64,000 bases of DNA from Hofstenia miamia (taxonomy: Eukaryota > Xenacoelomorpha > Acoela), in contig SCFE01000009.1 of NCBI GenBank assembly GCA_004352715.1, positions 3,085,407-3,149,406 of the forward strand, written 5' to 3'. The translations under genes were made by a program, and so were the position numbers. Below, in pieces: positions 33,350-45,125 of the stretch. Within the stretch, counting starts at the first letter, position 1. The number at the start of each line of letters is the position of its first letter. The notes beneath the pieces were generated by a model. That model was not told the DNA's origin and made no database searches. It worked only from the letters and a program-made list of their open reading frames with translations.

Positions 33350-34786
33350 GGAGCAAAAGCTTAAATTTTTTAATACAATACTTTTTGTCTAGGTTTAAAA
33401 AATTTTGAAACTCATCAAAGTGCATAGATGCATTTCTTAGAACTAGAGCATATTAGAAAGAACCTCATCACTAAAATTTCAACATACGCAATACGCAACA
33501 CACCGAAGAAGAAACCAATTATTTGTAGCTGTAGCTTTTTTATTCAAATTCCGAAGATGAAGACTGTTGGATTGCAAGCGATGTACCATATTGCTCTCAA
33601 TCAAAACATAAGAAATATATGCAAGATGCACCGGGATTTCGTTATGATGAAAACGTTGATATCCTATCATATTGTGATCAATAATTTGTAACTGAATTCA
33701 CATTCCTCTTTTGTGTAAGCTGGAAAAGTAGAACTCTTCCAGAAAGCAAAAACTTAGCATAGTTTATTAAGTTTTCACATACAAAATATCATAGAACTAA
33801 TGATATTAGGAGTGTCATAAAATGACACCAACTATCCACAAAGTTTATCTATTCGAAATTCTGCCATATATGACAACACACACATGTATGTATATCATAT
33901 CATGCCGGAATTGCTGTGTAGGCTCAACTAAAGGTCATAAATTGCAATGCAACCAATGAATTTAAGAATTTATTTATCATATGCTGTCCTATTAGAATAC
34001 AAAAGCACAATAATACTGGTCCAGTCATTGTATTCTAATCAAGTATAACTTTAGTGCTCACATGACAATATCGCAATTAGTTACCATGATGTGGCACATG
34101 GCATTCAGAGTATTACCTAGACCATGCAAGGGCTCTCCTTTCTGATTGGATTATTTTAAATTTTTTAAAATGCAAATTAATATTTTCTAGTCTTCCGTAA
34201 AAGTTAGATTAACACCTCATAAGCAAAGGTCGTGATTTCAAGTTGGTAAGCAAACTTCACACTTTTTTCAAGTGATATTTGATAGGTTTTCATTCCATAA
34301 TTTAATAAGATCAACATTAATTGGTTATTACTGTATCTATATATAATACAATACTGATCAATTACGCGTTTTAGTCAATTACAAATGTAGCTGCTAGAAT
34401 TTAATTTTTAGTACTTGTAGAACAGTTCATTATTTAATGGTGATTTTACAATGATATTGATAGGCCTAAGTGCGTAGACAGGCCACGAGATTCGAAATCC
34501 GATACAAATCGAATTCAAAGCTAAATTTCACGTTGCAAATAAATACTATTATTAAAAAATGGCTGTAGGTATTAGATACAACTTTAGTTGCGAAACCAAT
34601 TAAGATAAGATACCACATTGGAGGAATTCAAATTATTTCAAAATTATCCTATCACATTGCTCGCTATAATTGGTTTAGCAACGAAAGTTGTATCGTTTGC
34701 GCCATACCTTAGAAAGATGTCCCATGTTTCCCAATAGTTACCCCCAATTGCAATAATTAAAAGTGGTTCATGTTTACGTTATGAGC
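33350..34786. other. No gene recognised
   Basis: Upstream of the first visible exon of the cysteine-rich gene. Open frames at 33428-33691 and 33479-33670 lie on opposite strands of the same bases, with no splice, promoter or family support. Confidence 0.35.
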
Positions 34787-34865
34787 TAGGGTAGGGCCCG
34801 TGTCCGGTCCGTAGTCCATACCTTTAAAAATACGCCCGTTGGTTTGTCTGTACCGGTACGGGCGG

Positions 34866-35764
34866 TAGAGATGAGCGCGGAGTCAAAATTTTAAACCGCA
34901 ACCGCACCGCAAGATCAGATTTCGAACCGCAACCGCACCGCACCGCAAGAATTTCCACCGCAACCGCACCGCTCCGCAAGAACTTTCATTATATCCGCAA
35001 GACTCCGCAAAAAATACAAGGAGAATTTAAACTTTTTAAAAAAAATAATACTACAAAGGTTATCACATATGTAAGGTTGTACAAATGAAATTTTACTTCC
35101 TGGCAAAGTGGACGAATGGCAAATTAGCACCGATTAAAATGCTTGGCTGAAGTGCTTGTTGAAAAGAATTGCTTCAAGAGTATCTGGTTCCATGTTCTGG
35201 CGCCGTTCTTCTAAAATGCGCCCCGAAGCCAGATTCACATTAATTTACAAATCAACAAACCGCAACCGCACCGCACCGCAGAAAACGTATCCGCAACCGC
35301 ACCGCACCGCNCTTATTTGATTGTAATCCCTTCACTCATTTTCTGTACAATTGCCATTCAATTGAGAGTGTTTGTTTCCAGAAACCCTGCATGGCTGGTA
35401 ATTCAAATATAATTTTGGAAGCGAAGGATTTCTATTTCAAGGGTTTGTATTGAGAGTGATAATGCGTCATTGGACCGGAGCTATTAGTTCAAACATTGCA
35501 ATAAATTGAGTTCATTTAATTTCAAATAATATTTTGTAATAGTTTACTTTCACTGAACTCCGCTAGAGGGCTTGTAAATACATTTAATTAAATTTCGTGT
35601 AATGACGCACGCGACATTCACAGTCGCAGGCAGCTATACGCCAGATTCACATTAATTTACAAATCAACAAACCGCAACCGCACCGCACCGCAGAAAACGT
35701 ATCCGCAACCGCACCGCCGTTAACCGCGGACTCCGCCGATTAATCCACACCGCGCTCATCTCTA
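34866..35764. mobile_element. hAT element with 8-bp target duplication and ACCGC repeats
   Basis: The ends TAGAGATGAGCGCGG (34866) and its exact complement ending at 35764 form a 15-bp inverted repeat. ACGGGCGG stands at 34858-34865 and again at 35765-35772, a perfect 8-bp target duplication typical of hAT. Inside, the subterminal regions carry many copies of CGCAACCGCACCGC, likely transposase-binding repeats. A lone N at 35311 is a contig join; 35228-35310 and 35640-35718 carry the same sequence, part of which may be artefact. It inserted into another GC-rich repeat whose arms begin TAGGGTA at about 34787 and 35779. Confidence 0.88.
35134..35225 (-). pseudogene. C-terminal end of hAT transposase inside the 34.9-kb element
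   Basis: The minus strand reads ASGRILEERRQNMEPDTLEA and ILFNKHFSQAF before TAA at 35134-35136. This is the highly recognisable end of the hAT dimerisation domain (S-A-G-R-x-x-x-x-R-R ... P-x-x-x-E-A). Only this tail of the transposase remains in the element, so the copy is nonautonomous. Confidence 0.7.
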
Positions 35765-36212
35765 ACGGGCGGTACCCTAAGCCCGTTATGCATGTAGCTA
35801 AATGTTATTTAACTAAAATAGTTTGGCACAACAAAAAAAACCTACAAGTATGCTGTTGTACATGAGTACTTAAAAGTTCATAACAGTCCTCAGTAAAATG
35901 TATGTTGGTTGACAACACTATAAAGTCATAACTAGGCTCATGCGTATAATTGACAACACATCTATCAGTATTAAAATACTTTATTGAAAAATAAATTGCT
36001 TGTATGTCTTCGTAAAATAAGTAGTTTACTTTAATTCAATTCTAATAATATTAAACGTTATCCCAATTAGCAACTTTTGCCCCTAAATCTAGGTTGTAAT
36101 ATAGCGTACATGTACATGAGTACTAGATTTTGATCAATGCTAGGACAGAAGATGTCAATAAAATTGAGCTTTTAAAATTGATTAAGACAATGAATTTTAA
36201 GTGACTTAGTGT

Positions 36213-36587
36213 CAGACTTGTCAACAAGCCGAGCTTCTAACGAGCCGAGCTTGAGCACAGTATTTGATATACAACGAGCTCCAAACGAGCCTATTTTAGC
36301 AAAGCAAGTTTATAGTTCAGCTTGCTAATTTGATTATGGACATTTTTCGTATTTTTGCAGTCAGTATGCCTTTCCTATAATCTTATTTAAGAAATGTTTA
36401 TTAAATAATAGGAAGAGCCATGTAAAAAATTCTTTCAGCACAATATTTTTTAAAAAATACCAAGCTAAAATGCGCATCATTCAAAGATTTTATGTGGCGA
36501 GCCGAGCCGAGCCGAGCCGAACTTACACAAAATTTAAGCGAGCCGAGCTGAGCCGAGCTAGGAAATGTCGGTTCGTTGACAAGTCTG
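36213..36587. mobile_element. hAT-type MITE, copy 1, with perfect 8-bp target duplication
   Basis: The ends CAGACTTGTCAACAAGCCGA and, as complement at the right, CAGACTTGTCAACGAACCGA form the inverted repeat. CTTAGTGT at 36205-36212 is repeated at 36588-36595. The 375-bp element is noncoding, with GAGCC repeats in both subterminal regions (for example at 36499-36520). A second copy lies at 62866-63179. Confidence 0.9.
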
Positions 36588-37971
36588 CTTAGTGTAATAA
36601 TTTATATGTTGTATTGTAATTTAGGCTCTTAATCTCCATGAACATGAAGTTCAGTGTTCTCCCGAAATACATATACTATACATAGATACATAAAATGGAT
36701 GTATAGAAAAGTCTTATAAATCATTAATAAACTTCAAGAAAATGGTTTTAAAACTTAGGATAGATTTAAATTTTATAATGGTGACTACACAGCAAATCGA
36801 AATTTGTGAACTATCTGGATTAAGTAATTTCTCACTTCTGTTATAATTAGCTTTTTTATATGTTCTTTGTAGTTATTAATGACGGAATTTCTTTAAAAAA
36901 TCAGCTTTATATTGCAAAAATTCAAATGAATATAGATTACCTTATCTTATTGGTTGTTTTTGGTACCATAATCTAAATAAATATAATTTGTTGTTTTAGT
37001 ACAAATCACTATCTTAGCAATGAAAGTGTTGTTCTTGAAATTAACAGTTCATTGGTGCAAACTAAGGCAAATACATTTTTCTTCAAATCGTCCTCTTCAA
37101 TTATTTTTCCTTTAAATTATTGTACAATACAAGAATATATTGAGGCAGCTTAAAGCTATCATATTATAGGCTCCAGTACACCATTAATATTGAGGCATAG
37201 GGGCTGAGGAAGGAAGCCATTTGCCGCAAGTTACATTAGCCCTATTGAAAAAGCATCATAGAATTTATTTTTAATGTTAATGACTAACTACAATAAATGT
37301 TCAAACTAATACATATAGCACTCAATTTTTGTATAGGAAGCTAAAATCACATGAAAGCACAACATTATTGGAATTCAGAAAGAAGTAAATTAGCGTACAA
37401 AATCTACAGAAATTTAAATTACATTATTTCATTATATTAATCCAGTTAGAAAAACTAAAAAATATTCAAGGAGCACTTCCAGCCTTTATTGCATCTTATC
37501 ATTAGATGTTAATGTAATTTCAGAATTGACATTGATATTTATTTTTATAATAAAAATGAGGATGTCTCTATTGAAAGACATGTGTTAACAACCGACTTTG
37601 TAAATATAATTAGAAGTCGTAGCATTGTCTAAAATTTAACTAAAATATACATGTACAGGTACATATATGGACAATTAGAAAATAATCGAAATTCAACAAG
37701 TTGGTTTTTTTCAATTAAATCAAATAATTTTAGACAAAATGCTTGTTATCAGTGTGTATACTTTCTCTTTGCCTATATATCGATCAAAGGTTGTTGGCTG
37801 TACCAACGCGGGTGTGGTTGTTGGTTGGTTAGTTTTTTTAATAATGTGCAGGTAGTGATTGCGTTGGGAATTGCCGTTTTGGTTTGTGATGAGTTGGGTA
37901 CGAAAATATTTAAAAACGTCCATTCTCGACATTGATTTAACAACACATATTACTAAATATTATATGCTTAC

Positions 37972-38106
37972 CCTGTTTTATCGTAGTTACCATACATAAT
38001 AAGAGAAAAATCGACTTCATGGTTGACATCATATGATTGTCTACACTTGTATTTATTTACATAACTTGTTTGATTAGCATCATCACACAATTTTAAGTAT
38101 TGCTTA
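37972..38106 (-). CDS. Candidate exon B of a minus-strand gene
   Basis: 135 bases between acceptor GCTATTATAG/T and donor ACAGG/GTAAGC. It codes KQYLKLCDDANQTSYVNKYK, CRQSYDVNHEVDFSLIMYGN and YDKT. It joins in phase with exon A (38235-38378; AG + T = Ser). It leaves two bases, whereas the next exon found downstream (33266-33346) needs one, so it either belongs to a separate gene or an exon between is unseen. Contains two cysteines and an N-glycosylation-type NQT, suggesting an extracellular protein (inference). Confidence 0.45.
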
Positions 38107-38234
38107 CTATAATAGCATTATAAATAATATTTTCAATAATATATTAATAGAATATCATTTAACTTTTACAATCGCTTACTGTTAGACCTGCTATATGATA
38201 TGTGAAAATATAGAAGATTGAGCAACATAATTAC

Positions 38235-38378
38235 CTTTCTAGACAGAGGACACTTTGATTGGAAGCATATGTTAAAGTGATGGTCATATTTTTTATTCCA
38301 ATTCCATGTGCAGTAGGGTAAGTATTTTCCCAAGAATCAACATTAATATTCTTAAGTGCTGCTGCATCTATTATGACG
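38235..38378 (-). CDS. Candidate exon A of a minus-strand gene
   Basis: 144 bases: acceptor CTTTTTTCAG/C and donor AGAAAG/GTAATT, both good. Codes VIIDAAALKNINVDSWENTY, then PTAHGIGIKNMTITLTYASN and QSVLCLE. NMT and NQS are N-glycosylation-type sites. The alternating hydrophobic pattern suggests a beta-strand-rich extracellular domain. No family recognised. The 5' exons would lie to the right. Confidence 0.5.
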
Positions 38379-39401
38379 CTGAAAAAAGTTCTGTATGCCA
38401 TAAAATGTTGTACTAATGAATTTTTCTACATGATGTGATTGACCAATTGTATTTGGCCAATATAGGCTGGATGTTAGCAAGAAAGTGAGGTAAATAACTT
38501 TATTGTGTAATAGTTAGCCAAATAAATTGACCCGAATTTGTCAGATGGTTGTCTTAATAATCAAACTTTATTGGGATGACTTTTTGAATTCGCATTGCAA
38601 TGCCTGTTAAGAAATATTGAAAACCTTTTACCTGAACAGATCCAAGCGCGTCGCCAGGATTATTTTCGGGAAGGGGGGACCCTAGATCTCTACTATTGAT
38701 AGTTTTTACAGATTTCTTTAAGATGTTGATTGAAGCTATAGTAATAATAGAACGCTAATGGATTCCGATAATTTCTCAAAAATCAATTGAAATAATTTAC
38801 TTTAGGATACATTTTCAATAGTTATTCGTGTTTTATATATTCCAATTGAATCAAATATAATATTTATACAGATTTTAAGAATTAATAGGCCACTTTTACT
38901 GAGCGAAATTTTCTAATTTATTGAATATTTAAAAAAATTCATAATACAAAATCAGTACATTGCTTTTTGGTAGCAAACCGATCTATGATGGCATCAATGT
39001 TTATTGGAAAAAATAAATGGGTATACATTTAAGTCAGACTATTCCATCGTTCATCAGTTGTTGTTGATCTCAGATATGACATAAAATACTTCACCTTTGA
39101 GAAAATTTGCTCGGGTGTTGCAGTATTTGCTGGAATGCAGCAGAATAATTTCAAATATTTGTAAATAGCAGAATAGAATATTTGATCGAAATTTTGCAGT
39201 GCGGTGGCGGGATTTAAAGGCAGAGGCCCATTGCATTGCTTAGGGTTCGTTCATTTGCGGATCCAGCGGTGATACTCTGTCGTAACATCCTGAATCTCAT
39301 GTTGAACTATTTGATAGAATTCAGTCTACAAATGGATAAAGTATAATAATATCAAAGATTATGACTTTAACCACGTTCACTATTTTGTAACATTATTTAG
39401 T

Positions 39402-40418
39402 ATATATATATATATATANNNNNNNNNNNNNNNNNNNNNNNNNNNNNNNNNNNNNNNNNNNNNNNNNNNNNNNNNNNNNNNNNNNNNNNNNNNNNNNNNN
39501 NNNNNNNNNNNNNNNNNNNNNNNNNNNNNNNNNNNNNNNNNNNNNNNNNNNNNNNNNNNNNNNNNNNNNNNNNNNNNNNNNNNNNNNNNNNNNNNNNNNN
39601 NNNNNNNNNNNNNNNNNNNNNNNNNNNNNNNNNNNNNNNNNNNNNNNNNNNNNNNNNNNNNNNNNNNNNNNNNNNNNNNNNNNNNNNNNNNNNNNNNNNN
39701 NNNNNNNNNNNNNNNNNNNNNNNNNNNNNNNNNNNNNNNNNNNNNNNNNNNNNNNNNNNNNNNNNNNNNNNNNNNNNNNNNNNNNNNNNNNNNNNNNNNN
39801 NNNNNNNNNNNNNNNNNNNNNNNNNNNNNNNNNNNNNNNNNNNNNNNNNNNNNNNNNNNNNNNNNNNNNNNNNNNNNNNNNNNNNNNNNNNNNNNNNNNN
39901 NNNNNNNNNNNNNNNNNNNNNNNNNNNNNNNNNNNNNNNNNNNNNNNNNNNNNNNNNNNNNNNNNNNNNNNNNNNNNNNNNNNNNNNNNNNNNNNNNNNN
40001 NNNNNNNNNNNNNNNNNNNNNNNNNNNNNNNNNNNNNNNNNNNNNNNNNNNNNNNNNNNNNNNNNNNNNNNNNNNNNNNNNNNNNNNNNNNNNNNNNNNN
40101 NNNNNNNNNNNNNNNNNNNNNNNNNNNNNNNNNNNNNNNNNNNNNNNNNNNNNNNNNNNNNNNNNNNNNNNNNNNNNNNNNNNNNNNNNNNNNNNNNNNN
40201 NNNNNNNNNNNNNNNNNNNNNNNNNNNNNNNNNNNNNNNNNNNNNNNNNNNNNNNNNNNNNNNNNNNNNNNNNNNNNNNNNNNNNNNNNNNNNNNNNNNN
40301 NNNNNNNNNNNNNNNNNNNNNNNNNNNNNNNNNNNNNNNNNNNNNNNNNNNNNNNNNNNNNNNNNNNNNNNNNNNNNNNNNNNNNNNNNNNNNNNNNNNN
40401 NNNNNNNNNNNNNNNNNN
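39402..40418. other. (TA)n tract running into an assembly gap of exactly 1000 N
   Basis: TA repeat from 39402, then N from 39419 to 40418. The gap is a placeholder probably caused by the repeat. Confidence 0.97.
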
Positions 40419-41605
40419 CTTCAGCAAAATGAGCTTACAAAACTTTACTGATAAAATTGCAAGTTTGAGAAATTGCAAATAAAATTAATATTTCAAGTCC
40501 GAAATTATACAGGCTTAATTTTATTGCAAAAGAAGTCTGAATTACTTGTTAAAGTACTTATTACATATTTGCAAGGTTTTATCAGATATTTGCCAGATAT
40601 AAGTACTTGTAAAGTTTTAATGGGATAACTTAAAAACCTTGCAAGCTTTAGTTCATGGGGTACCTGAAAAATAACAAGATAATGTGCTTCCATCTTTTGA
40701 ATTAGCTGAATTTGCATCAAAATTTGAAAAATGCCTTCAGTCAAAATCATTTTTTCAGTTTATCAAAACCCTAACTTTGTTATAGATTTTTATGCTTTGT
40801 TATAAAATTTAAAACAGCAAAATGCAATTTTTATCAAAAATAAATAATTAATATTTCGTATGCTGTCGTGCAAGACCTTAAAGTATCATAATGCAAGATA
40901 TTTCCATATTTTGGTTGTGCATTGAGCTATATCATCAATACTTCTCAAATGATGGATATTCTTATGGGTTCCATATCTTGCAGGAAAATACATTATAACC
41001 ATAATCAGAAAATTATCGTTGCACAGTCGACCAGAGACCCTTGAAAAATATCTTTAAATTAATTTCAGCAATTATTCAGCCCCCAATACTTTCAAATCTC
41101 CTTGCCAAACATTGATAGAGATTCGTGTTATTGATGTCGCTGGTGCAACACCATACATATCTGGTTGATGACTACATTCACCATCTTTCTTACACTTAAG
41201 CCAGGAAATGTATCCAATCATGACTCCATTCATCACTGAAAATAAATTTTCTAGTATAATGTCACTGTCATCAATCTCCTTGTTCTGATTCATGATACCT
41301 TAGCAAGGTGAAGCTTCCTTCCTGCTTTTTCCTTGACATAGACATGTTTCCAGTAATTCTAGATAGTTTGACACTATTCTGGAACTTCATCAGGGATATG
41401 ACAATAGTTCTTTGGTTAGCAAATACGCTGAATTTGACAAAGAACACTAAATCAAAGAAAGAATGTTCTGTTAAATAACGCTAAATAGTTCTGATTGCAC
41501 GTCATGACTATACTGTAAATGACCAATTAATAAATTTTTTGGAGTCGGTTCTGTTCAGTTCGGTATCACTCAAAACATCATGATATCAGTTCGGTATCAG
41601 TATGA

Positions 41606-41643
<38 letters not shown>

Positions 41644-41699
41644 CAATCTACATGGATAAATGATTTTGTCTTTCAACGTAGAATAATATATTAATTTTA
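40419..41699. other. No firm gene; one unexplained minus-strand frame
   Basis: The minus-strand frame at 41072-41293 (73 residues, LKCKKDGECSHQPDMYG) lies downstream of the hAT relic in the same orientation and could be a late exon of it, but I see no hAT motif in it. A (TA)n tract lies at 41613-41642. The rest is AT-rich. Confidence 0.3.
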
Positions 41700-42545
41700 C
41701 CTCCACAAATGTAGGAGAAAATATGAAGGATGGTATGAGCGCTGAATCTGTCCTCTAAATCATTGATGATTGCATCCAGAAAAAGAATCAACATGGTACA
41801 AGTTTAGTATTCTCGCGCTGTAAGTCTGCTTGGTAGATATCCCAAGCATGTTGAGGTCTTCACCCAGTAACTGTTCATGTTTGTTAGCAACGGTGTCCAT
41901 CACGTCAGGGGGGTTGATCCGTTTTATCTTCAAGAGCGCTGATACAAGATTCAAATTTCTCCATGCAACTAAGAATATCTTTGTTCACTTTTTTTAGATT
42001 GCACGTTACTTACAGTCAACCAATGACAAACGAATGGTTCTGCAGTGCGATCTTGACTGAGTTTACCCTAGATGACGAGATCGGACATTTCCAAATTGAA
42101 AGTAAATATGAATTTCATTTTGATTATTTTCATAGTTTACTAGCCTGTGTGATAGGATGATATTTTTGATATTTCTTATGAATGAATACTTATATCTTAC
42201 CATTATAATGTCACTGTAATGAACACAAAATCTGAAGATTGCCTCGTGCTTTTCCACCCATCGCACTTCACAAAGTCTGACCAGGCGTGTGCTGGATGTC
42301 TCATTCTTTTGGAAATTAGAATGAAGTCTTCTCTCTGACGATTTAATGAAGGTAATAGTATCATTCATTGTCACAAGTGAGTTGCGGATTACATGCACAC
42401 TTGATCTTAATATTTAAGTGATAAGGATTTTATTACAATTATGTAAAAAAAGACTCTCAGTATTAATTACCTTTTGCAAGTGATAAATTGAGGCAGTGTG
42501 TGGCACATTGAACATATGTAGCCATCGGGTAGTGCTTCTTCAAAT
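41700..42545 (-). pseudogene. hAT transposase-derived sequence (ZMYM1/TTF-like) with splice-like breaks
   Basis: In minus-strand order: HYPMATYVQCATHCLNLSLAK at 42545-42471, followed by an AAAAG/GTAATT donor; then VIRNSLVTMNDTITFIKSSE, RRLHSNFQK and RLVRLCEVRWVEKHEAIFRF at about 42395-42206, followed by AATG/GTAAGA; then RNLNLVSALLKIKRI, INPPDVMDTVANKHEQLL and FLDAIINDLEDRFSAHT at about 41965-41705, followed by GGAG/GTAAAA. These are conserved blocks of a hAT clade common in animals. A one-base shift between HVDS and FLDAI, and missing flanks, argue for a relic. Confidence 0.55.
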
Positions 42546-43488
42546 TGCTACGGGTACTCTGATCAGATTATAACAGCTACAGCTACTGTTGACATTTTGA
42601 AGTTGCTAAGAAATTTTGATAAAATACAGGGTTACGGCTACACATTTTTCCTCACTGACACATCTGTACCTGTGGCGCCGGAAGGGGTGTCTGTGCCACC
42701 CCAATATTTTAATTTATTATTCTGCCTAACTCTCAGTAACAATAATAAAACACAAATTTCATTATTGTATTTTTATAATTCAAAAATACTTTTTATTACT
42801 GTACTGATTCTCCTAAGTAAAAAATAGGCATATCTACATTTAGTTGACAATGAATAATGGCTTCTTTGTTTCTATATATTTGTAGATAAAGATAACAAAG
42901 ATATCCACTTTTCAGAAGATAATAGTTAAATGCTCTTTGTGATCTCCTTGGGTGTTAATGTTACCTACAGGCTTGCTTTAAAATATGAAAATTTATTGAT
43001 ATTTACATGATTTTAACAATTAAATTAAGCTTTTGATTCTTACATGCTTTGGGGGCTGTGTCCCAAATAATTATTGAAAAGGGAGACTCAACCTCTCCAT
43101 CCACTACACAACTGGTTTCAGGTGAAAACTCGGAACGTTGTCTAATAATATTACTTCTTTTGGCACAAGTTCAGTCTCGATTTTTTGTAAGGCATGCTCT
43201 AAAAAAATTTATCTGAAAAAATGTTGCATTTGATTTCTTAGATGAAAATGGTATATTTATCTTTTTCGTATAAAATAGTAAAATATACACATGTATATTC
43301 ATGTAATTAAGATAAGAAAAATCATTGTATGCATTTTTAAGTTGTGTAATGAGGTTTAATGTTGCTTTATAAGCAATAAAAATTTCAAATAATCAAACTG
43401 AGATAAATTGAAAATAGTTTAAAAATTAAGTAAGTTTTGCCCCTTTAGTGTTAAGTTGCTTCTGGCGGCTTTGATCTCTACAAGTGAC
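42546..43488. other. No gene recognised
   Basis: Contains a GC-rich spot (GTGGCGCCGGAAGGGG at 42673) of the kind seen at MITE ends, without a partner. The rest is AT-rich. Confidence 0.35.
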
Positions 43489-43569
43489 CCAGTGATATCT
43501 TTGCTATCAAACATGAGACTTAGTGTAACATAACTTTCTTCGCATGACACCAGATAGCTCCATTTTATG
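43489..43569 (-). pseudogene. Possible paralogue of exon B
   Basis: The minus-strand stretch after ATATTTAG codes KWSYLVSCEESYVTLSLMFD and SKDIT, then GG followed by GTCACT. It shares with exon B (37972-38106) the incoming phase, the outgoing phase, the C-x-x-SY-V pattern, SL-hydrophobic-M and a T-G end. The donor is poor, so this may be a dead duplicate or coincidence. Confidence 0.25.
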
Positions 43570-43619
43570 CTAAATATCATTTTAGGAAGTTGCCACAAAG
43601 CTTCAACCATAAGGGCTCT

Positions 43620-45030
43620 GCGGTATGAGAACGTATATTGCTAACCATTTTATACGTGGTTCTACTTCATTCACGTCTCATGCATTATTAGTCCCATGAA
43701 AAGGAGACGACTAAAATTAGGAAAGAGGCAAATTAGCAAAAATGATAAAAAGGCATAAAAGCAAGATGAATTATTTTTTAATGTGCACAAATTAATAAAT
43801 TTTATATTTATACTGATAATAAATGAATAATTATTTAATTTATTGAACAAAAATAACTTAGTATAGTTTCCAGTACAGGATGAGGCTGTTTAAATTTTTC
43901 AGCATGAATTCATTCCCCTAACATTTTTTATCATTAAAATGATGTTTAAAATCAATAACTTGTTTTGATTTAATTTTTTCAAAAATTTTGCCTTTCGCTA
44001 AGTTTTTTAAGTAGCCCCATGAAATATTCTATTCTCTTTATCCCATTTACTCCTTCTAAATAATTTATATTCCTCACACTATGCACATTAATTTGAATAA
44101 AGGTGCGTAATTTAACACGAAAGCTGTTTAGATTATCAGAAAACGTTAACAATTGAAAAATTGTTAATAATAAATTGTATTCATGATCTCAGTCTTCTGT
44201 TTATAACATTTATGATTTGAAACGTTCGCACATTTCACTAATTTTAGAACTGATATATAATTATTAATAAAATTGAAAATTCATTGTTTTATGTTGTACT
44301 TTTTTTTGTAATGCTCTCCTGGAATAGTCACCACGTGATCATTGGGGGTGCGTTCGCACCCAACGCATCCCCCCTTCCTACGCCCCTGCAGTCTCATTAT
44401 TTATTATCCCAACTCCATTCTGGTCACAATTCCACTGAAATATTTAGTTCTAACAAATTCATAAACTATGTATATAGACTATATAATATAGTTATTATAT
44501 TACAGCGATTTATTTATCATTTGCTAAAAGCGATTGAATAATTAACACATTCACTGAAGTTTTGGAAACATATTTCTACTAAAACCTATAAATATTTAAT
44601 TACACACGATATTTTATTTTCAATTTGATTAAATTCGCAGAAGTAAAATGCTCATATTTTAAAGAAATTATTGAAATAGGGGATCTATAAAAATGTAACG
44701 ATCTATTAAATTAATTGTATGAGCTCAGTTTTATAGAAAACCCCTATTTACTGACCTCTGCCCAGTTTTTCATTCAAGTTTTACTCCTATAAATTCTGTG
44801 ATTATAAACAAGGATGTGGCGTGTGGGATTAAATTGCTATGGAGTTTTTCCTTAATGCCTTGACATTAAATATTCTATACTAATTACCAGAATTCTCTTA
44901 TATTATTGAATAAATTTATTAAATAAATGGATTACATTATTTGAAATATTGCGGTAAATTTTATAATTGCAATATTATAGTATGCATTAAAAATGGCTGC
45001 ATTCTATAATTTCTATATAATTATTGTAAG
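43620..45030. other. No gene recognised
   Basis: AT-rich upstream region of the EEP gene. A short GC-rich piece at about 44340-44400 ends in CCTACGCCCCTG, the complement of the CAGGGGCGTA terminus seen at 28491, so it is probably the end of a MITE. Confidence 0.4.
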
Positions 45031-45063
45031 CCAATCAAAAACGTATCTATTGAATTATATAAA
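45031..45063 (+). promoter_or_regulatory. CCAAT box and TATA box upstream of the EEP gene
   Basis: CCAAT at 45031-45035 and TATAAA at 45058-45063. A start of transcription about 30 bases downstream would fall near 45085-45095, some 30 bases before the gene's ATG. In this AT-rich DNA the TATA match alone is weak evidence; the pairing with CCAAT and the position raise it. Confidence 0.45.
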
Positions 45064-45083
45064 TTGAACGCTTCAATTCGTTT

Positions 45084-45125
45084 ATGTGCCACGTGGACTC
45101 ACATCGTTTCAATTCGATCGAATGA
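45084..45125 (+). promoter_or_regulatory. Short upstream ORF overlapping the main start (ATGA)
   Basis: ATG at 45084 opens a 13-codon frame that ends TGA at 45123-45125, overlapping the EEP gene's ATG at 45122-45124. It matters only if transcription begins upstream of 45084; the TATA position suggests it may begin just after. Confidence 0.35.

Noticed and set aside
33428-33691. Open frames on both strands at 33.4-33.7 kb
   Set aside because: Mutually antisense, no splice or promoter context and no recognised domain.
34880-35750. CRISPR-like reading of the CGCAACCGCACCGC repeats
   Set aside because: Spacing is irregular, the genome is eukaryotic, and the repeats lie inside a hAT element with inverted ends and an 8-bp duplication.
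45086-45121. N-terminal extension of the EEP protein to 45086
   Set aside because: The codon at 45086 is GTG, not ATG; the first in-frame ATG is at 45122.
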